Shown: positions 16,812-25,267, numbered from the stretch's first letter. The stretch is 64,000 nt of DNA from an uncultured Clostridia bacterium (GCA_947591315.1 CANQDD010000001.1:104154-168153), one strand, 5' to 3'. Notes: generated by a model from the sequence alone, not told the origin. Made by a program: numbers and translations.

Positions 16812-17504
16812 ATGAAGATAGGAATAATAGGCGCGATGGATATTGAGGTCAGGGCGCTTAAGGACATGATGGATAACGCCGCTGCCGACAAGGTGAGCGG
16901 CATGGAATTTTACAGAGGACGCATTAACGGCGCGGACACCGTTGTAGCCGTTGCGGGCGTGGGCAAGGTAAACGCTGCCGTATGCGCGCAGACAATGATA
17001 CTGCGATATTCGCCCGACTGCATTATAAACGTCGGCGTTGCGGGCGGGCTGTCGGATAAGCTCGGCATAGGCGACATAGCCGTCGCGGACGCGGTGTGTG
17101 AGCATGACATGGACACCACTCCTATAGGCGATCCGAAAGGCTTTATATCGGGTCTTGATACGGTTTACATTAAAACCGACCCGCGCGTAACGGACATGAT
17201 ATGCGCCGCGGCGAAGAAACTCGGACTAAATTACGAGCGAGGTATTATAGCGTCCGGCGACCAGTTTATAAGCACGCATGAGCAGCGCACCGCGATAAAA
17301 TCGGAATTTAACGCCATAGCCGCCGAAATGGAAGGCGCGGCAATCGGGCACGCCGCCGCGATGAACGGCGTACCGTTTGCGGTAATACGCGCGCTGTCGG
17401 ACGGCGCGAACGAGGAAAGCGTTGACGACTACCCGACATTCGCGAAAAAAGCTGCGGCGAACAGCGTCGCGATTATCACTAAATTTCTGGAGGGAGTAAA
17501 ATAA
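16812..17504 (+). CDS. mtnN: 5'-methylthioadenosine/S-adenosylhomocysteine nucleosidase
   Basis: This 230-residue enzyme cleaves adenine from methylthioadenosine and S-adenosylhomocysteine, the first step of SAH recycling. The start MKIGIIGAMDIEVRAL is the family start. NVGVAGGLSDKLGIGDIAV, the purine-binding region ASGDQFIST and the substrate-binding AAEMEGAAIGHAA (ribose-binding Glu) are visible, and ALSDGANEES carries the catalytic Asp. luxS follows after one base, so the pair forms the complete SAH to homocysteine route and produces the AI-2 precursor DPD. Confidence 0.97.
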   Translation: MKIGIIGAMDIEVRALKDMMDNAAADKVSGMEFYRGRINGADTVVAVAGVGKVNAAVCAQTMILRYSPDCIINVGVAGGLSDKLGIGDIAVADAVCEHDMDTTPIGDPKGFISGLDTVYIKTDPRVTDMICAAAKKLGLNYERGIIASGDQFISTHEQRTAIKSEFNAIAAEMEGAAIGHAAAMNGVPFAVIRALSDGANEESVDDYPTFAKKAAANSVAIITKFLEGVK

Positions 17505-17505
17505 A

Positions 17506-17967
17506 ATGGAAAAAATTAAGAGCTTCCGGGTTGACCACAGAAAACTCGGCAAAGGGATATACATTTCGCGCACCGACGGCGATGTTGTGACATATGACTT
17601 ACGCTTTGTAAAGCCAAATCAAGGCGGTTACCTCGACAACGAAACGATGCACACGATAGAGCACATGCTCGCCACATTCGCGCGCAACAGCGATATTAAG
17701 GACGAGGTGGTGTACTTCGGGCCTATGGGTTGTCAGACCGGCTTTTATCTGCTTGTGCGCGACACGGTAACGCCCGAAAAGACGCTTGAAACGGTCAAGG
17801 ACATACTGAAAAAAACCATTGACCATAGGGGAGAGGTGTTCGGCGCGAGCGAGATCGAATGCGGAAATTACAAATCGCTTAACCTTGAAAAAGCGCAAAA
17901 CGCGTGCCGCGAATACCTTGACGTAATAGAACCGCTCACAACCGTACTCGATTATGAACAGGCATAA
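17506..17967 (+). CDS. luxS: S-ribosylhomocysteine lyase (LuxS)
   Basis: This 153-residue enzyme splits S-ribosylhomocysteine into homocysteine and DPD (autoinducer-2 precursor). The metal site HTIEH followed by MLATFARN is present, together with the catalytic cysteine in GPMGCQTGFY and the third metal ligand in EIECGNYKS. Its ribosome-binding site (ggaggg) lies inside the end of mtnN, and the genes are separated by one base, so translation is coupled. No terminator was recognised directly after it. The next gene has its own promoter. Confidence 0.97.
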   Translation: MEKIKSFRVDHRKLGKGIYISRTDGDVVTYDLRFVKPNQGGYLDNETMHTIEHMLATFARNSDIKDEVVYFGPMGCQTGFYLLVRDTVTPEKTLETVKDILKKTIDHRGEVFGASEIECGNYKSLNLEKAQNACREYLDVIEPLTTVLDYEQA

Positions 17968-18041
17968 GATTGCAATTTGATACTCATTTTTTCTGAGAAT
18001 TACCAAACCTGACAAAAACCCTGCCGAATTTAACAAAGGTA

Positions 18042-18072
18042 TTGACAAATTTCGGGGGGGGGGTGCTAAAAT
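18042..18072 (+). promoter_or_regulatory. Promoter with a G10 tract in the spacer
   Basis: TTGACA (18042-18047) and TAAAAT (18067-18072) are 19 bases apart, with ten consecutive Gs (18054-18063) in the spacer. A second copy of the same module, with the tract broken to GAGAGGGAG, drives the next gene. Spacer length is critical for sigma-A promoters and G tracts slip during replication, so on/off switching of the downstream surface protein is plausible. Confidence 0.65.
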
Positions 18073-18126
18073 AGTATATTATAAGTATGTCAAGTGATGA
18101 TGGCTTTTGGGAAAGGATGAGGAAGT

Positions 18127-19833
18127 ATGAAAAAGTTTATTTCGTTAATTGTCACGCTTACTGTAATACTCGGCACAATAAATACGGTCGTGTTTTCTGC
18201 GGGCGGGGCTGATACGGAAGTCAAGGACGGTTTGGTTTACTTAAATGGTACGAACAGAATTTTGTATTATGCCGGTGACGACGGGATATGCACTGTTCCC
18301 GAAGGCTCCGTTGTGGAAGGCTTATACCGCTCGCGTGAATCAAAGAGTATTAAAAAGCTCGTCGTTGGCGGTGATGTGACCTTTGACTGCGTGCTTAGCG
18401 GTGAAGTACAAAGGCTCACGGATTTAAAGGAAGCCGTATTCGGTGAGGGAATTACTGAAATTCCGTACCAATGCCTGATGGGTTGTCCTGAGCTTGAAAG
18501 CGTCACACTGCCCTCCACGCTGAAAACAATCGGAGACGATGCGTTCCGGGGCTGCCCAAAGCTGAAATCAATCTCACTTCCCGACGGACTTGAGTCGATA
18601 GGCGAATACGCGTTTTACGGCACAAAGAGCTTGTCGGGTGATGTAATAATTCCAGATACGGTTACATATTTGGGAGGCGGAGCGTTTTCGTACAGCGGAA
18701 ATCTCGGCAAGGTACATCTGCCCGACAGTTTGTCGGAAATGCCCGATAAAGCATGGTTCTCCGGTACGAAGAAGCGGGAGATAAATATTCCCGACGCCAT
18801 GCTTGACAATCCGCCGTGGCTGACTGCGGACGAAATCGCATTTAACTCCGACATGACCGTTAAAATCTATAATGCCGTCAGAGATTCGGAATGGTGTAAG
18901 GAGAAGTATCTCAAAGGCAAAACGGATAAAAGCTTGGGCAGCTATAAGGATTTTGCGGTTGCGGAGGACACTGTGTTAAAATATCTCGGTGATGATAAAA
19001 ATCCCGTCGTGCCGGAAGGCATAAAGTCAATTACCGAATACGCCTTTGCGTACCGCGATATGGATACGGTCACGCTTCCGAAATCGCTTGAAAGTATAGA
19101 TACGAGCGCGTTCGCTTATACGACGCTAAAAGAGGTCGTTATACCCAAAAATGTAAAAACGGTAAGCGACGGCGCGTTCAGAGAATGTGAATTGATTGAA
19201 AAAGTAACCTTTGAAGGTGCGCCAACAGTGGGAACGGCATTTCCGGAGAGCGGTTTACTGACAAAGGATAATGTTATAATCAAGGATAACGCTATTAAGC
19301 TATCAAAGGATTTTTACGCGTTTGAGGGCGTAGAGAACAACTTGGACTATTTTTATGAGAGACTGGCGGATAATGGGGTAAGCGTAGACAAAGCGCCCGT
19401 CGCCAAACCGACCGCCGCTCCCGAAGCGACGCCCGTGCCTACAGCAAAACCGCAGGTAACGTCGTCACCGACACCCGTATCCGAACCAAAAACGCTCGAA
19501 GTAAACGGCGCGGACATGTCAATAAACGTTGACGGCAAGGCGGTTGACTTTCCTGACGCAAAGCCGTATGTGGACGATTACGGCCGCACACAGGTACCCG
19601 TGCGCGCCGTGGCTGAAATGCTTGACTGCGACGTTGACTGGAACGGAGACACTAAAACAGCGACTGTCACACGCGACGGTGGCGTTATAACCCTGAAATA
19701 CGGCAGCGATATTATGACTGTCAACGATAAACCTGTCCAAATGGACACCTCGGTAATAATTAAGAATGACAGAACATATATCCCCATTCGCTTCGTCGCG
19801 GAGGCGCTCGGTCTTGCAGTCGAATGGAAGTGA
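18127..19833 (+). CDS. Secreted leucine-rich-repeat protein with copper-amine-oxidase-like domain
   Basis: This 568-residue protein starts with a signal peptide (MKKFISLIVTLTVILGTINTVVFSAGG). Residues 80-400 hold BspA-type LRR_5 repeats (for example LPSTLKTIGDDAFRGCPKLK, LPDGLESIGEYAFYG and VIPKNVKTVSDGAFRECELI). A Pro/Thr-rich linker (about 425-455) follows, then a C-terminal 'copper amine oxidase N-terminal-like' domain (about 470-568: VPVRAVAEMLDCDVDWN, IPIRFVAEALGLAVEWK), which is common in clostridial surface proteins. BspA-like repeats often bind host proteins or other bacteria; that role is inferred. Expression may vary through the G10 promoter. RBS: gaaaggatgagg. Confidence 0.88.
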   Translation: MKKFISLIVTLTVILGTINTVVFSAGGADTEVKDGLVYLNGTNRILYYAGDDGICTVPEGSVVEGLYRSRESKSIKKLVVGGDVTFDCVLSGEVQRLTDLKEAVFGEGITEIPYQCLMGCPELESVTLPSTLKTIGDDAFRGCPKLKSISLPDGLESIGEYAFYGTKSLSGDVIIPDTVTYLGGGAFSYSGNLGKVHLPDSLSEMPDKAWFSGTKKREINIPDAMLDNPPWLTADEIAFNSDMTVKIYNAVRDSEWCKEKYLKGKTDKSLGSYKDFAVAEDTVLKYLGDDKNPVVPEGIKSITEYAFAYRDMDTVTLPKSLESIDTSAFAYTTLKEVVIPKNVKTVSDGAFRECELIEKVTFEGAPTVGTAFPESGLLTKDNVIIKDNAIKLSKDFYAFEGVENNLDYFYERLADNGVSVDKAPVAKPTAAPEATPVPTAKPQVTSSPTPVSEPKTLEVNGADMSINVDGKAVDFPDAKPYVDDYGRTQVPVRAVAEMLDCDVDWNGDTKTATVTRDGGVITLKYGSDIMTVNDKPVQMDTSVIIKNDRTYIPIRFVAEALGLAVEWK

Positions 19834-19872
19834 CAAAGCTTTACAAAATCCCCTCTGAATATGACAAAGGTA

Positions 19873-19902
19873 TTGACAAATTTCGAGAGGGAGTGCTAAA
19901 AT
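19873..19902 (+). promoter_or_regulatory. Second copy of the surface-protein promoter module
   Basis: TTGACA (19873-19878) and TAAAAT (19897-19902) are 18 bases apart. The stretch from about 19850 to 19904 matches 18015-18074 closely (gacaaa..., aggtattgacaaatttcg, gtgctaaaatag), but the G tract is interrupted here (GAGAGGGAG), so this copy should be stable. Confidence 0.7.
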
Positions 19903-19951
19903 AGAGATGTAAACATGACGGAAGCCGATTAAAAGAAAGGAATGATTGACT

Positions 19952-20623
19952 ATGAAAAAACACATAGCTATAGTGCTTTCGGTGATAATGCTGGTATGCG
20001 GAATTACAGCCGCAGCCGAACCGTATATTGACGATTTGCAGAAGTTTGGAATAATCGAAGCAGCCGATGACGTGAGACCGGACGACAATCTTACGAGAGC
20101 CGAGGCGCTGAAGATGATTTGCGCCGCGTGCGGCGCCGGTGATGTTGATCACGTGCTTGCGTATCAAATTTTCCCCGATGTTCCCGTCGATCATTGGGCG
20201 GCAAAGTACATAGTAGTCGCTCATGACGCGGACATTATAAGCGGCGACGAAAACGGAAGCTTCAATCCGGAAGGTCTTGTTACATATCAGCAGTTTATAA
20301 AAATGCTTGTGAGTACGCTCGGCTACAATGAAGAGGCTGCCGCTTACGGCGGTTACCCGACTGGTTACATGGTATACGCGCATGCGCTCAACCTTATCGA
20401 CAATCCGTCCGTATGGCTGGGCAAGGACACAAAAAAGCCGATCACACGCAACGCGGCAATGCAGCTTTTATACAAGGCTCTTGATGTGCCGATAAAGATT
20501 ACGAGACAGGAAAACATGGAGCCTGACGGTACCCTTACGCCCATTGTGGAAATACACGACGGCGCGTCATATCCGCTGTATACATTAAGAATATGCCTTG
20601 AAACAAACGAAGTTTACTTATAA
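19952..20623 (+). CDS. Secreted protein with S-layer-homology-like repeats
   Basis: This 223-residue protein begins with a signal peptide (MKKHIAIVLSVIMLVCGITAAAEP). Two to three SLH-like repeats follow: YIDDLQKFGIIEAADDVRPDDNLTRAEALKMIC, then FPDVPVDHWAAKYIVVAHDADIISGDENGSFNPEGLVTYQQFIKML, and a third ending RNAAMQLLYKALDVP. SLH repeats usually anchor proteins to cell-wall polymers. ATG at 19952 is preferred over the upstream TTG because the aaagga site is then well placed. It shares a promoter module with the preceding LRR gene and ends at a strong terminator. Confidence 0.85.
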   Translation: MKKHIAIVLSVIMLVCGITAAAEPYIDDLQKFGIIEAADDVRPDDNLTRAEALKMICAACGAGDVDHVLAYQIFPDVPVDHWAAKYIVVAHDADIISGDENGSFNPEGLVTYQQFIKMLVSTLGYNEEAAAYGGYPTGYMVYAHALNLIDNPSVWLGKDTKKPITRNAAMQLLYKALDVPIKITRQENMEPDGTLTPIVEIHDGASYPLYTLRICLETNEVYL

Positions 20624-20637
20624 TCGACGGAAATAAC

Positions 20638-20685
20638 GGGGACACTAAAGCGATGGGGACACTAAAGTTTTAGTGTCCCCGCATT
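20638..20685 (+). terminator. Terminator built from a GGGGACACTAAA repeat
   Basis: A 12-bp stem (ggggacactaaa, 20655-20666, pairing with tttagtgtcccc, 20669-20680) is followed by gcattttt. A third direct copy of the same 13-mer lies at 20638-20650. The 12-mer reappears twice inside the amidohydrolase gene at 29296-29337. Confidence 0.75.
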
Positions 20686-20686
20686 T

Positions 20687-21430
20687 TTAATTTATATCTC
20701 CCAATTCATACATAATCATGGTGAGTACCGCTTCACCCGCCGTTTCCGTTCGCAGAATACGTTTGCCGAGCGTGACGGTGGGGAGGAGCGCCTTTTTTAT
20801 TTTCTCCGCTTCTGTGATGTCGAAACCGCCCTCCGGTCCTATTAAAAATCCTATCGACTTGACGTCCGTCTTTGACAGCAGCACCTCGCGCAGCGTTTGT
20901 TTCTCCTCGCACTCGTAAGGGGCGAAAAACAGGTCAAAACCGCTTGACGCGTTAACAACTTCATCGAGCGTCATAAACGGCTTGATTTCGGGTATTATGC
21001 CCCTGCCTGACTGCTTTGCCGCAGCCTCGGCAATTTTTTGCCAGCGGTCGAGCTTTTTTATTTCGTCTTTTTTGCTCTCCACACGCGACACGCACCGCGC
21101 CAGCTTTACCGGCACAATCTCGTGTATACCGAGCTCCGTTGTCTTTTGGATAATATACTCCATCTTTGAGCCCTTCGGCACGCCTTGGAACAGCGTCACC
21201 TTTATTTCCGGCTCTGACGCGCACTTTTGCTTTGAGATAATATCGCACGTCAGTCTGTTCTGCTCGACAGTCGCAATACGCGCCTCATAATCACTGCCGC
21301 TGCTGTCGCAGACGGTAACGGTGTCACCGACACTGAGACGCAGCACGCGCGTGATATGCGCGACGTCGCCGCCTTCTATTATAATATGCTCGTCCTGTAC
21401 ATTGCCGCTCGGCACAAAAAACTTAGGCAT
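20687..21430 (-). CDS. rsmE: 16S rRNA (uracil1498-N3)-methyltransferase
   Basis: This 247-residue SPOUT-class methyltransferase methylates U1498 of 16S rRNA using S-adenosylmethionine. The N-terminal PUA-like domain reads MPKFFVPSGN...DVAHITRVLRLSVGDTVTVCD, and the C-terminal knot carries FLIGPEGGFDITEAE and LGKRILRTETAGEAVL, which are family signatures. It is the last gene of the rnhB-yraN-rsmE run on the minus strand and converges on the SLH gene across the terminator at 20655-20685. Confidence 0.95.
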   Translation of the reverse strand: MPKFFVPSGNVQDEHIIIEGGDVAHITRVLRLSVGDTVTVCDSSGSDYEARIATVEQNRLTCDIISKQKCASEPEIKVTLFQGVPKGSKMEYIIQKTTELGIHEIVPVKLARCVSRVESKKDEIKKLDRWQKIAEAAAKQSGRGIIPEIKPFMTLDEVVNASSGFDLFFAPYECEEKQTLREVLLSKTDVKSIGFLIGPEGGFDITEAEKIKKALLPTVTLGKRILRTETAGEAVLTMIMYELGDIN

Positions 21431-21442
21431 TTTAAATCCTCC

Positions 21443-21799
21443 TCAAAACGCGTTTTCAATGTGGTTTATTTTTGTAACCCTCATGCGCTCACCGTCGCCC
21501 TCGTACAGCACTTCTATAACGTCGAACCGCACATCGCTGTTTACAACGTCTGTGTAGCACGCGGCCGCGCGGCGTATGCGTTCCTGCTTGCGGCTGTCAA
21601 CGTACTCGGCAGGCTCGCCGAATGCGGTAGATTTGCGCGTTTTAACCTCTACAAATACGGTGCAGCCGTCCTTTTCGGCTATTATATCGACCTCACCCAT
21701 CTTAAGTCGGAAGTTGCGCTTTAAAATTTCGTAATCGGCGTCCTCGAGGAACTCGGCTGCCGCGTCCTCGCCGAAACCGCCTATTGTCTGTGTTTTCAT
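21443..21799 (-). CDS. YraN family (UPF0102) endonuclease-like protein
   Basis: This 118-residue protein has the YraN/UPF0102 layout: GGFGEDAAAEFLEDADYEIL, NFRLKMGEVDIIAEKDGCTVFVEVKTR and RKQERIRRAAACYTD. The D...ExK pattern belongs to the PD-(D/E)XK nuclease fold, so a nucleic-acid role is likely; the exact function is unknown. It overlaps rnhB by four bases (ATGA), the usual clostridial neighbour, so translation is coupled. Confidence 0.93.
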   Translation of the reverse strand: MKTQTIGGFGEDAAAEFLEDADYEILKRNFRLKMGEVDIIAEKDGCTVFVEVKTRKSTAFGEPAEYVDSRKQERIRRAAACYTDVVNSDVRFDVIEVLYEGDGERMRVTKINHIENAF

Positions 21800-22446
21800 A
21801 CGTTTTCACCCAATATCTTAGTCAAAAAGCTCCTGCGGTGTATCTCGCAAGGTCCGTATTTTTTTAGCGCCTCTATATGCTCCTTTGTGCCGTAACCCTT
21901 ATGCTTTTCAAAGCCGTATTCGGGATATTTCTCGGCGATATTGCGGATAAAACGGTCACGGCTCACCTTCGCGAGAATTGACGCGGCAGCGATCGACGCG
22001 CTTTTGCTGTCACCCTTTACAACCGTTTCGTGGGGAATGGTCATGCCGGATATGCGGTTGCCGTCTATAATAACGTAGTCAGGCGCAATTTTAAGACCGT
22101 TTACCGCAGTGTTCATGGCTTCAAATGTGGCGTTTAGAATGTTAATCTCGTCTATCCACTTTTCATTCACGCTCGCGACACACCATGCAACGGCTTTTTC
22201 CGTTATTTCGTCATACAACTCCTCGCGCTTCTTCTCGCTGAGCTTTTTTGAGTCGTTTATACCGCGTATTATTGCGTTTTCCGGCAATATAACGGCAGCC
22301 GCGTACACCGGTCCGGCGAGCGGTCCGCGTCCCGCTTCGTCAACGCCCGCGATAAGCCTGTAACCGTCATGGCGCAGTCGGTTTTCTATCTCATACATAC
22401 CCAGGACACGGGCAGTCTCTTCCTCTTCCGTAAGCCTTTTAGCCAT
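21796..22446 (-). CDS. rnhB: Ribonuclease HII
   Basis: This 216-residue enzyme removes RNA from RNA-DNA hybrids and single ribonucleotides from DNA. The catalytic acids appear in GVDEAGRGPLAGPV (Asp and Glu), VIIDGNRI (Asp) and a later Asp in ASILAKVSRDRF. A 45-residue N-terminal extension precedes the core, as in many Firmicutes. It heads the rnhB-yraN-rsmE operon. Confidence 0.96.
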   Translation of the reverse strand: MAKRLTEEEETARVLGMYEIENRLRHDGYRLIAGVDEAGRGPLAGPVYAAAVILPENAIIRGINDSKKLSEKKREELYDEITEKAVAWCVASVNEKWIDEINILNATFEAMNTAVNGLKIAPDYVIIDGNRISGMTIPHETVVKGDSKSASIAAASILAKVSRDRFIRNIAEKYPEYGFEKHKGYGTKEHIEALKKYGPCEIHRRSFLTKILGENV

Positions 22447-22476
22447 GATTTTATCTCCCTTTTATTTTAAGTATAA

Positions 22477-22502
22477 AAACCCTTTGCTTGCGCAAAGGGT
22501 TT
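22477..22502 (-). terminator. Terminator downstream of tRNA-Ser
   Basis: A 10-bp stem (aaaccctttg / caaagggttt) with a 6-base loop is followed, on the minus strand, by a run of Ts. It lies right after the tRNA 3' end. Confidence 0.8.
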
Positions 22503-22506
22503 GACG

Positions 22507-22596
22507 TGGAGGAGAGGAAGGGATTTGAACCCTCGAACGAGTTACCCCGTTACAGCATTTCCAATGCTGCGCCTTCGACCACTCGGCCACCTCTCC
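22507..22596 (-). tRNA. tRNA-Ser (anticodon GGA)
   Basis: This is a 90-nt class II tRNA with acceptor stem ggagagg/cctctcc, the D-arm start tggccgagtgg, an anticodon stem-loop with loop TTGGAAA (anticodon GGA, reading UCC/UCU), a long variable arm and the T-arm gggttcaaatccc. CCA is encoded. The discriminator base appears to be U rather than the usual G of serine tRNAs, assuming the 7-bp acceptor stem. Confidence 0.93.
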
Positions 22597-22644
22597 GCAA
22601 CGAAGGTTATTATACCATACCGCCGTTAAAAAGTCAACACAAAA

Positions 22645-22682
22645 AGCAAAAAAACAAGCGATTCAATGAGAACCGCTTGTTA
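22645..22682 (-). terminator. Terminator of the secDF operon
   Basis: On the minus strand aacaagcg pairs with cgcttgtt across a 13-base loop, followed by TTTTTTT. It lies just downstream of the secF stop codon. Confidence 0.85.
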
Positions 22683-22696
22683 TGTTTGCCTGTAAA

Positions 22697-23728
22697 TTAC
22701 TTCTTCTTTTTCGCGTTCTTTCTATCCTGTGCGGCAAGCGCTTTAGCCTGAATATCAGACTCCTTCCAAACAGCCCAGAAGGTGCTTGCGAGGAATATGG
22801 ACGTGTACGCACCTGCGATTATACCTACAATAAGAGGAAGTGCGAAGTCCTTGATTGTAGACGCTCCGAGAATGTAGATAAGCACGATCGTGATGAGTGT
22901 TGTGATTGTCGAGTTGATCGTTCTGCCCATAGTCTCACGTATGCTTCTGTCGGTCATCTCGGAAATTGTCTCGTTCTTCTTGCGAAGCTTCATGTTCTCA
23001 CGGATTCTGTCAAAAATAACGATTGTATTATTGATAGAATAACCGATAACGGTAAGCATCGCCGCAATAAACGTCGTGTTAAGCGGAATATACGTAATGG
23101 TATAAACCGAAGCCATGATAAACACGTTAATCGCAAGCGCGATAACCGCCATAACAGCGCTTCTCCACTCAAATCTGATAGCGATGTATATAAGAATACA
23201 AGCTATAGCAATAAGCGCGAAAAGAATAGCTTTCGTCTGAACCTCTTTACCGAAGCTTGCCGACGCGGAGTTTACGGATATGATGTTATCGTCCGTAATC
23301 TGATACTTTTCCTTGAGAGCGTTTATAATATTCGCTCTCATCTCATCGTCAACCGTTCTTATCTGGTTCGCGTTTGACGACGTATCAGCGGCTGCCTCAT
23401 CTGTACCTTCAGCCGGAGCCGCTTCCGCCGTAACGGGCGTATTGCCGAGCGAGGGAACCTTTATGATAACCGTTGTATCAGTGTTGCCCTTCTGAATAAC
23501 CGCGTTTACATTTTCCGGAGTTGCTTCCTGTACAAGCTGTGCAATTTCGTCGTTGTTAAACTCCTGCTTTAAGTCGATTTCCATTCTTGTACCGCCGATA
23601 AACTCAACGTCAAAATTGAAGAAACCCTCGTTTGACTGGTGTATGAAACCGAAAATAGCTCCTGCGACTATTATAAGTGCGGGAATGATGGCGAATTTCC
23701 ATCTGTTCTTTGTTAAATTCTTAAACAT
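22697..23728 (-). CDS. secF: Protein translocase subunit SecF
   Basis: This 343-residue RND-type membrane protein pulls exported polypeptides through the Sec channel using the proton or sodium gradient, together with SecD. Visible features are a first helix after MFKNLTKNRWKFAIIPALI, FDVEFIGGTRMEI (the SecF D2/D3 motif), and five further helices with VIGYSINNTIVIFDRIREN. An Ala/Glu/Thr-rich insertion lies in the periplasmic-type loop (about 110-130). ATG at 23728 is chosen: the start overlaps the end of secD by eight bases and fits family alignments, while an upstream ATG at 23785 would add an unrelated stretch. Confidence 0.95.
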   Translation of the reverse strand: MFKNLTKNRWKFAIIPALIIVAGAIFGFIHQSNEGFFNFDVEFIGGTRMEIDLKQEFNNDEIAQLVQEATPENVNAVIQKGNTDTTVIIKVPSLGNTPVTAEAAPAEGTDEAAADTSSNANQIRTVDDEMRANIINALKEKYQITDDNIISVNSASASFGKEVQTKAILFALIAIACILIYIAIRFEWRSAVMAVIALAINVFIMASVYTITYIPLNTTFIAAMLTVIGYSINNTIVIFDRIRENMKLRKKNETISEMTDRSIRETMGRTINSTITTLITIVLIYILGASTIKDFALPLIVGIIAGAYTSIFLASTFWAVWKESDIQAKALAAQDRKNAKKKK

Positions 23729-25064
23729 TGGCTTCCGCACCTCCTTTTTTAGCTTTTGCGGGGCAGAACAGGTTTCTGTTCTCAATACCTATACCTAAAA
23801 GCTGCTTCATAAGGAACTTGGTAATTACAATCGCCGTAAACATACTGAGTATTACGCCGATACCGAGCGTCCATGCAAAGCCTGTGATCGTGCTTATCTT
23901 TGACAGGATAAGAACGATACATGTGATAATGGTCGTTACGTTCGAGTCAAAGATTGCCGAGAACGCTTTGTCAAAGCCTGACATAACCGACGCTCTTATT
24001 GTCTTTCCGAGCCGCATTTCTTCCTTAACTCTCTCAAATATGATACAGTCGGCGTCAACCGCCATACCGATCGAAAGAACGATACCCGCGATACCCGAAA
24101 GGGAGAGATTAAAGTGGAACAGTCCCATAATAAGCGCCATAAGACCGACATATATGAGAAGCGATATATCGGCGATAAGACCGGGAAGTCTGTACATAAC
24201 TATCATGAATATCATGATAAGCAAAAGACCGATCGCCGCCGCGATAATGCTGTTCTTCAGCGCGTCCGGACCAAGCTCCGCTCCGACCTTGTTCGCACCC
24301 GCGATTTCGAGGTCAACCGGAAGGCTGCCCGACTGAATCTGGTTCGCGAGCTGTCTTGCCGAGTCAGCCGTAAACTGACCTGTGATTACACAAGACGACT
24401 CGTCGATTTCCTTTGATACGCTCGGCTGCGAAACAATCTCGCCGTCCTTTACAATCGCGATGTAGTTCTTGCCTTCGCTAACGCGCGCCGCAGCCGCTCT
24501 TGTTGCGTCCGCGAACTTCTGTCTCGCGTCGGGATTAAATTCAACCTTAACGTGATGCGTTGCCGCCGTACCCTGCTCGGTTGCGCCGAACTCGTACGAC
24601 GCGCTCTTAAGGTCTGTGCCCGCGTCGAGAATTACATTACCGTCCGCGTCGTTGAACGTGAGCTTCGCCGTTGTACCAAGAAGCTCCGCCGCGGCGTCTG
24701 TGTCCTGCATTTCGGGGATTTCAACGGTGATCTTACCGTCGTCGCTGCTCGATATGCGCGCCTCGGTGTAACCCTCAGCCTGCATACGTAAATCGAAAAT
24801 TCCCTTTAAGGACGTCATGTCCTCATTTGAAGGAACAATATCTCCGATTTTGTTGCCGTTTGCGTCTTTTTCGACAGCCTGGAAGGTTATAACCGAGCCG
24901 CCGGCAAGGTCAATACCTTTCTTGATGCCGTTATTGCCGAACATGCCGCCGTACTCAAAGCTGCCTATGTTGATTCCGAAGAATGCGACATAGTTGAGAA
25001 GCAACGCGGCAAGCACAACAATAGTAAGAGTTGCTATGCTCTTATTTTTCATTTGCGTTTTCAT
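23721..25064 (-). CDS. secD: Protein translocase subunit SecD
   Basis: This 447-residue partner of SecF has an N-terminal helix, the motif GIDLAGGSVITFQA (usually DLxGG), a P1-type extracytoplasmic domain with QFTADSARQLANQIQSGSLPVDLEI, and five C-terminal helices with SIGMAVDADCIIFERVKEE (SecD D4). It is the first gene of a two-gene operon with its own promoter at 25118-25146 and a terminator after secF. Confidence 0.96.
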   Translation of the reverse strand: MKTQMKNKSIATLTIVVLAALLLNYVAFFGINIGSFEYGGMFGNNGIKKGIDLAGGSVITFQAVEKDANGNKIGDIVPSNEDMTSLKGIFDLRMQAEGYTEARISSSDDGKITVEIPEMQDTDAAAELLGTTAKLTFNDADGNVILDAGTDLKSASYEFGATEQGTAATHHVKVEFNPDARQKFADATRAAAARVSEGKNYIAIVKDGEIVSQPSVSKEIDESSCVITGQFTADSARQLANQIQSGSLPVDLEIAGANKVGAELGPDALKNSIIAAAIGLLLIMIFMIVMYRLPGLIADISLLIYVGLMALIMGLFHFNLSLSGIAGIVLSIGMAVDADCIIFERVKEEMRLGKTIRASVMSGFDKAFSAIFDSNVTTIITCIVLILSKISTITGFAWTLGIGVILSMFTAIVITKFLMKQLLGIGIENRNLFCPAKAKKGGAEANV

Positions 25065-25117
25065 TCCTTTCTTTTTTTCGCTAAAAATAAAGCGTATTTA
25101 ACAAATCGCACGAGGTT

Positions 25118-25146
25118 ATTATACAACTAACCGCATATTTCGTCAA
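25118..25146 (-). promoter_or_regulatory. Sigma-A promoter for secDF
   Basis: Minus-strand TTGACG (25141-25146) and TATAAT (25118-25123) are 17 bases apart, about 50 bases before secD. Confidence 0.75.
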
Positions 25147-25212
25147 TAGTAATTATGTTACTATAATATGACAAAAGTGTTACATTTATTGTGTGCAAAA
25201 TAAAATTTTATA

Positions 25213-25240
25213 TTGACATATTACGAATTTATTGTAAAAT
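25213..25240 (+). promoter_or_regulatory. Sigma-A promoter for rnr
   Basis: TTGACA (25213-25218) and TAAAAT (25235-25240) are 16 bases apart, 28 bases before the rnr ATG. The ggagg ribosome-binding site follows. Confidence 0.7.
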
Positions 25241-25267
25241 ATATAGGAAAGAAAACGGAGGATAACC

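Noticed and set aside
22697..23785. Longer SecF starting at 23785
   Set aside because: The extra N-terminal 19 residues lie inside secD, are unlike SecF, and MFKNLTKNRW at 23728 fits the family.
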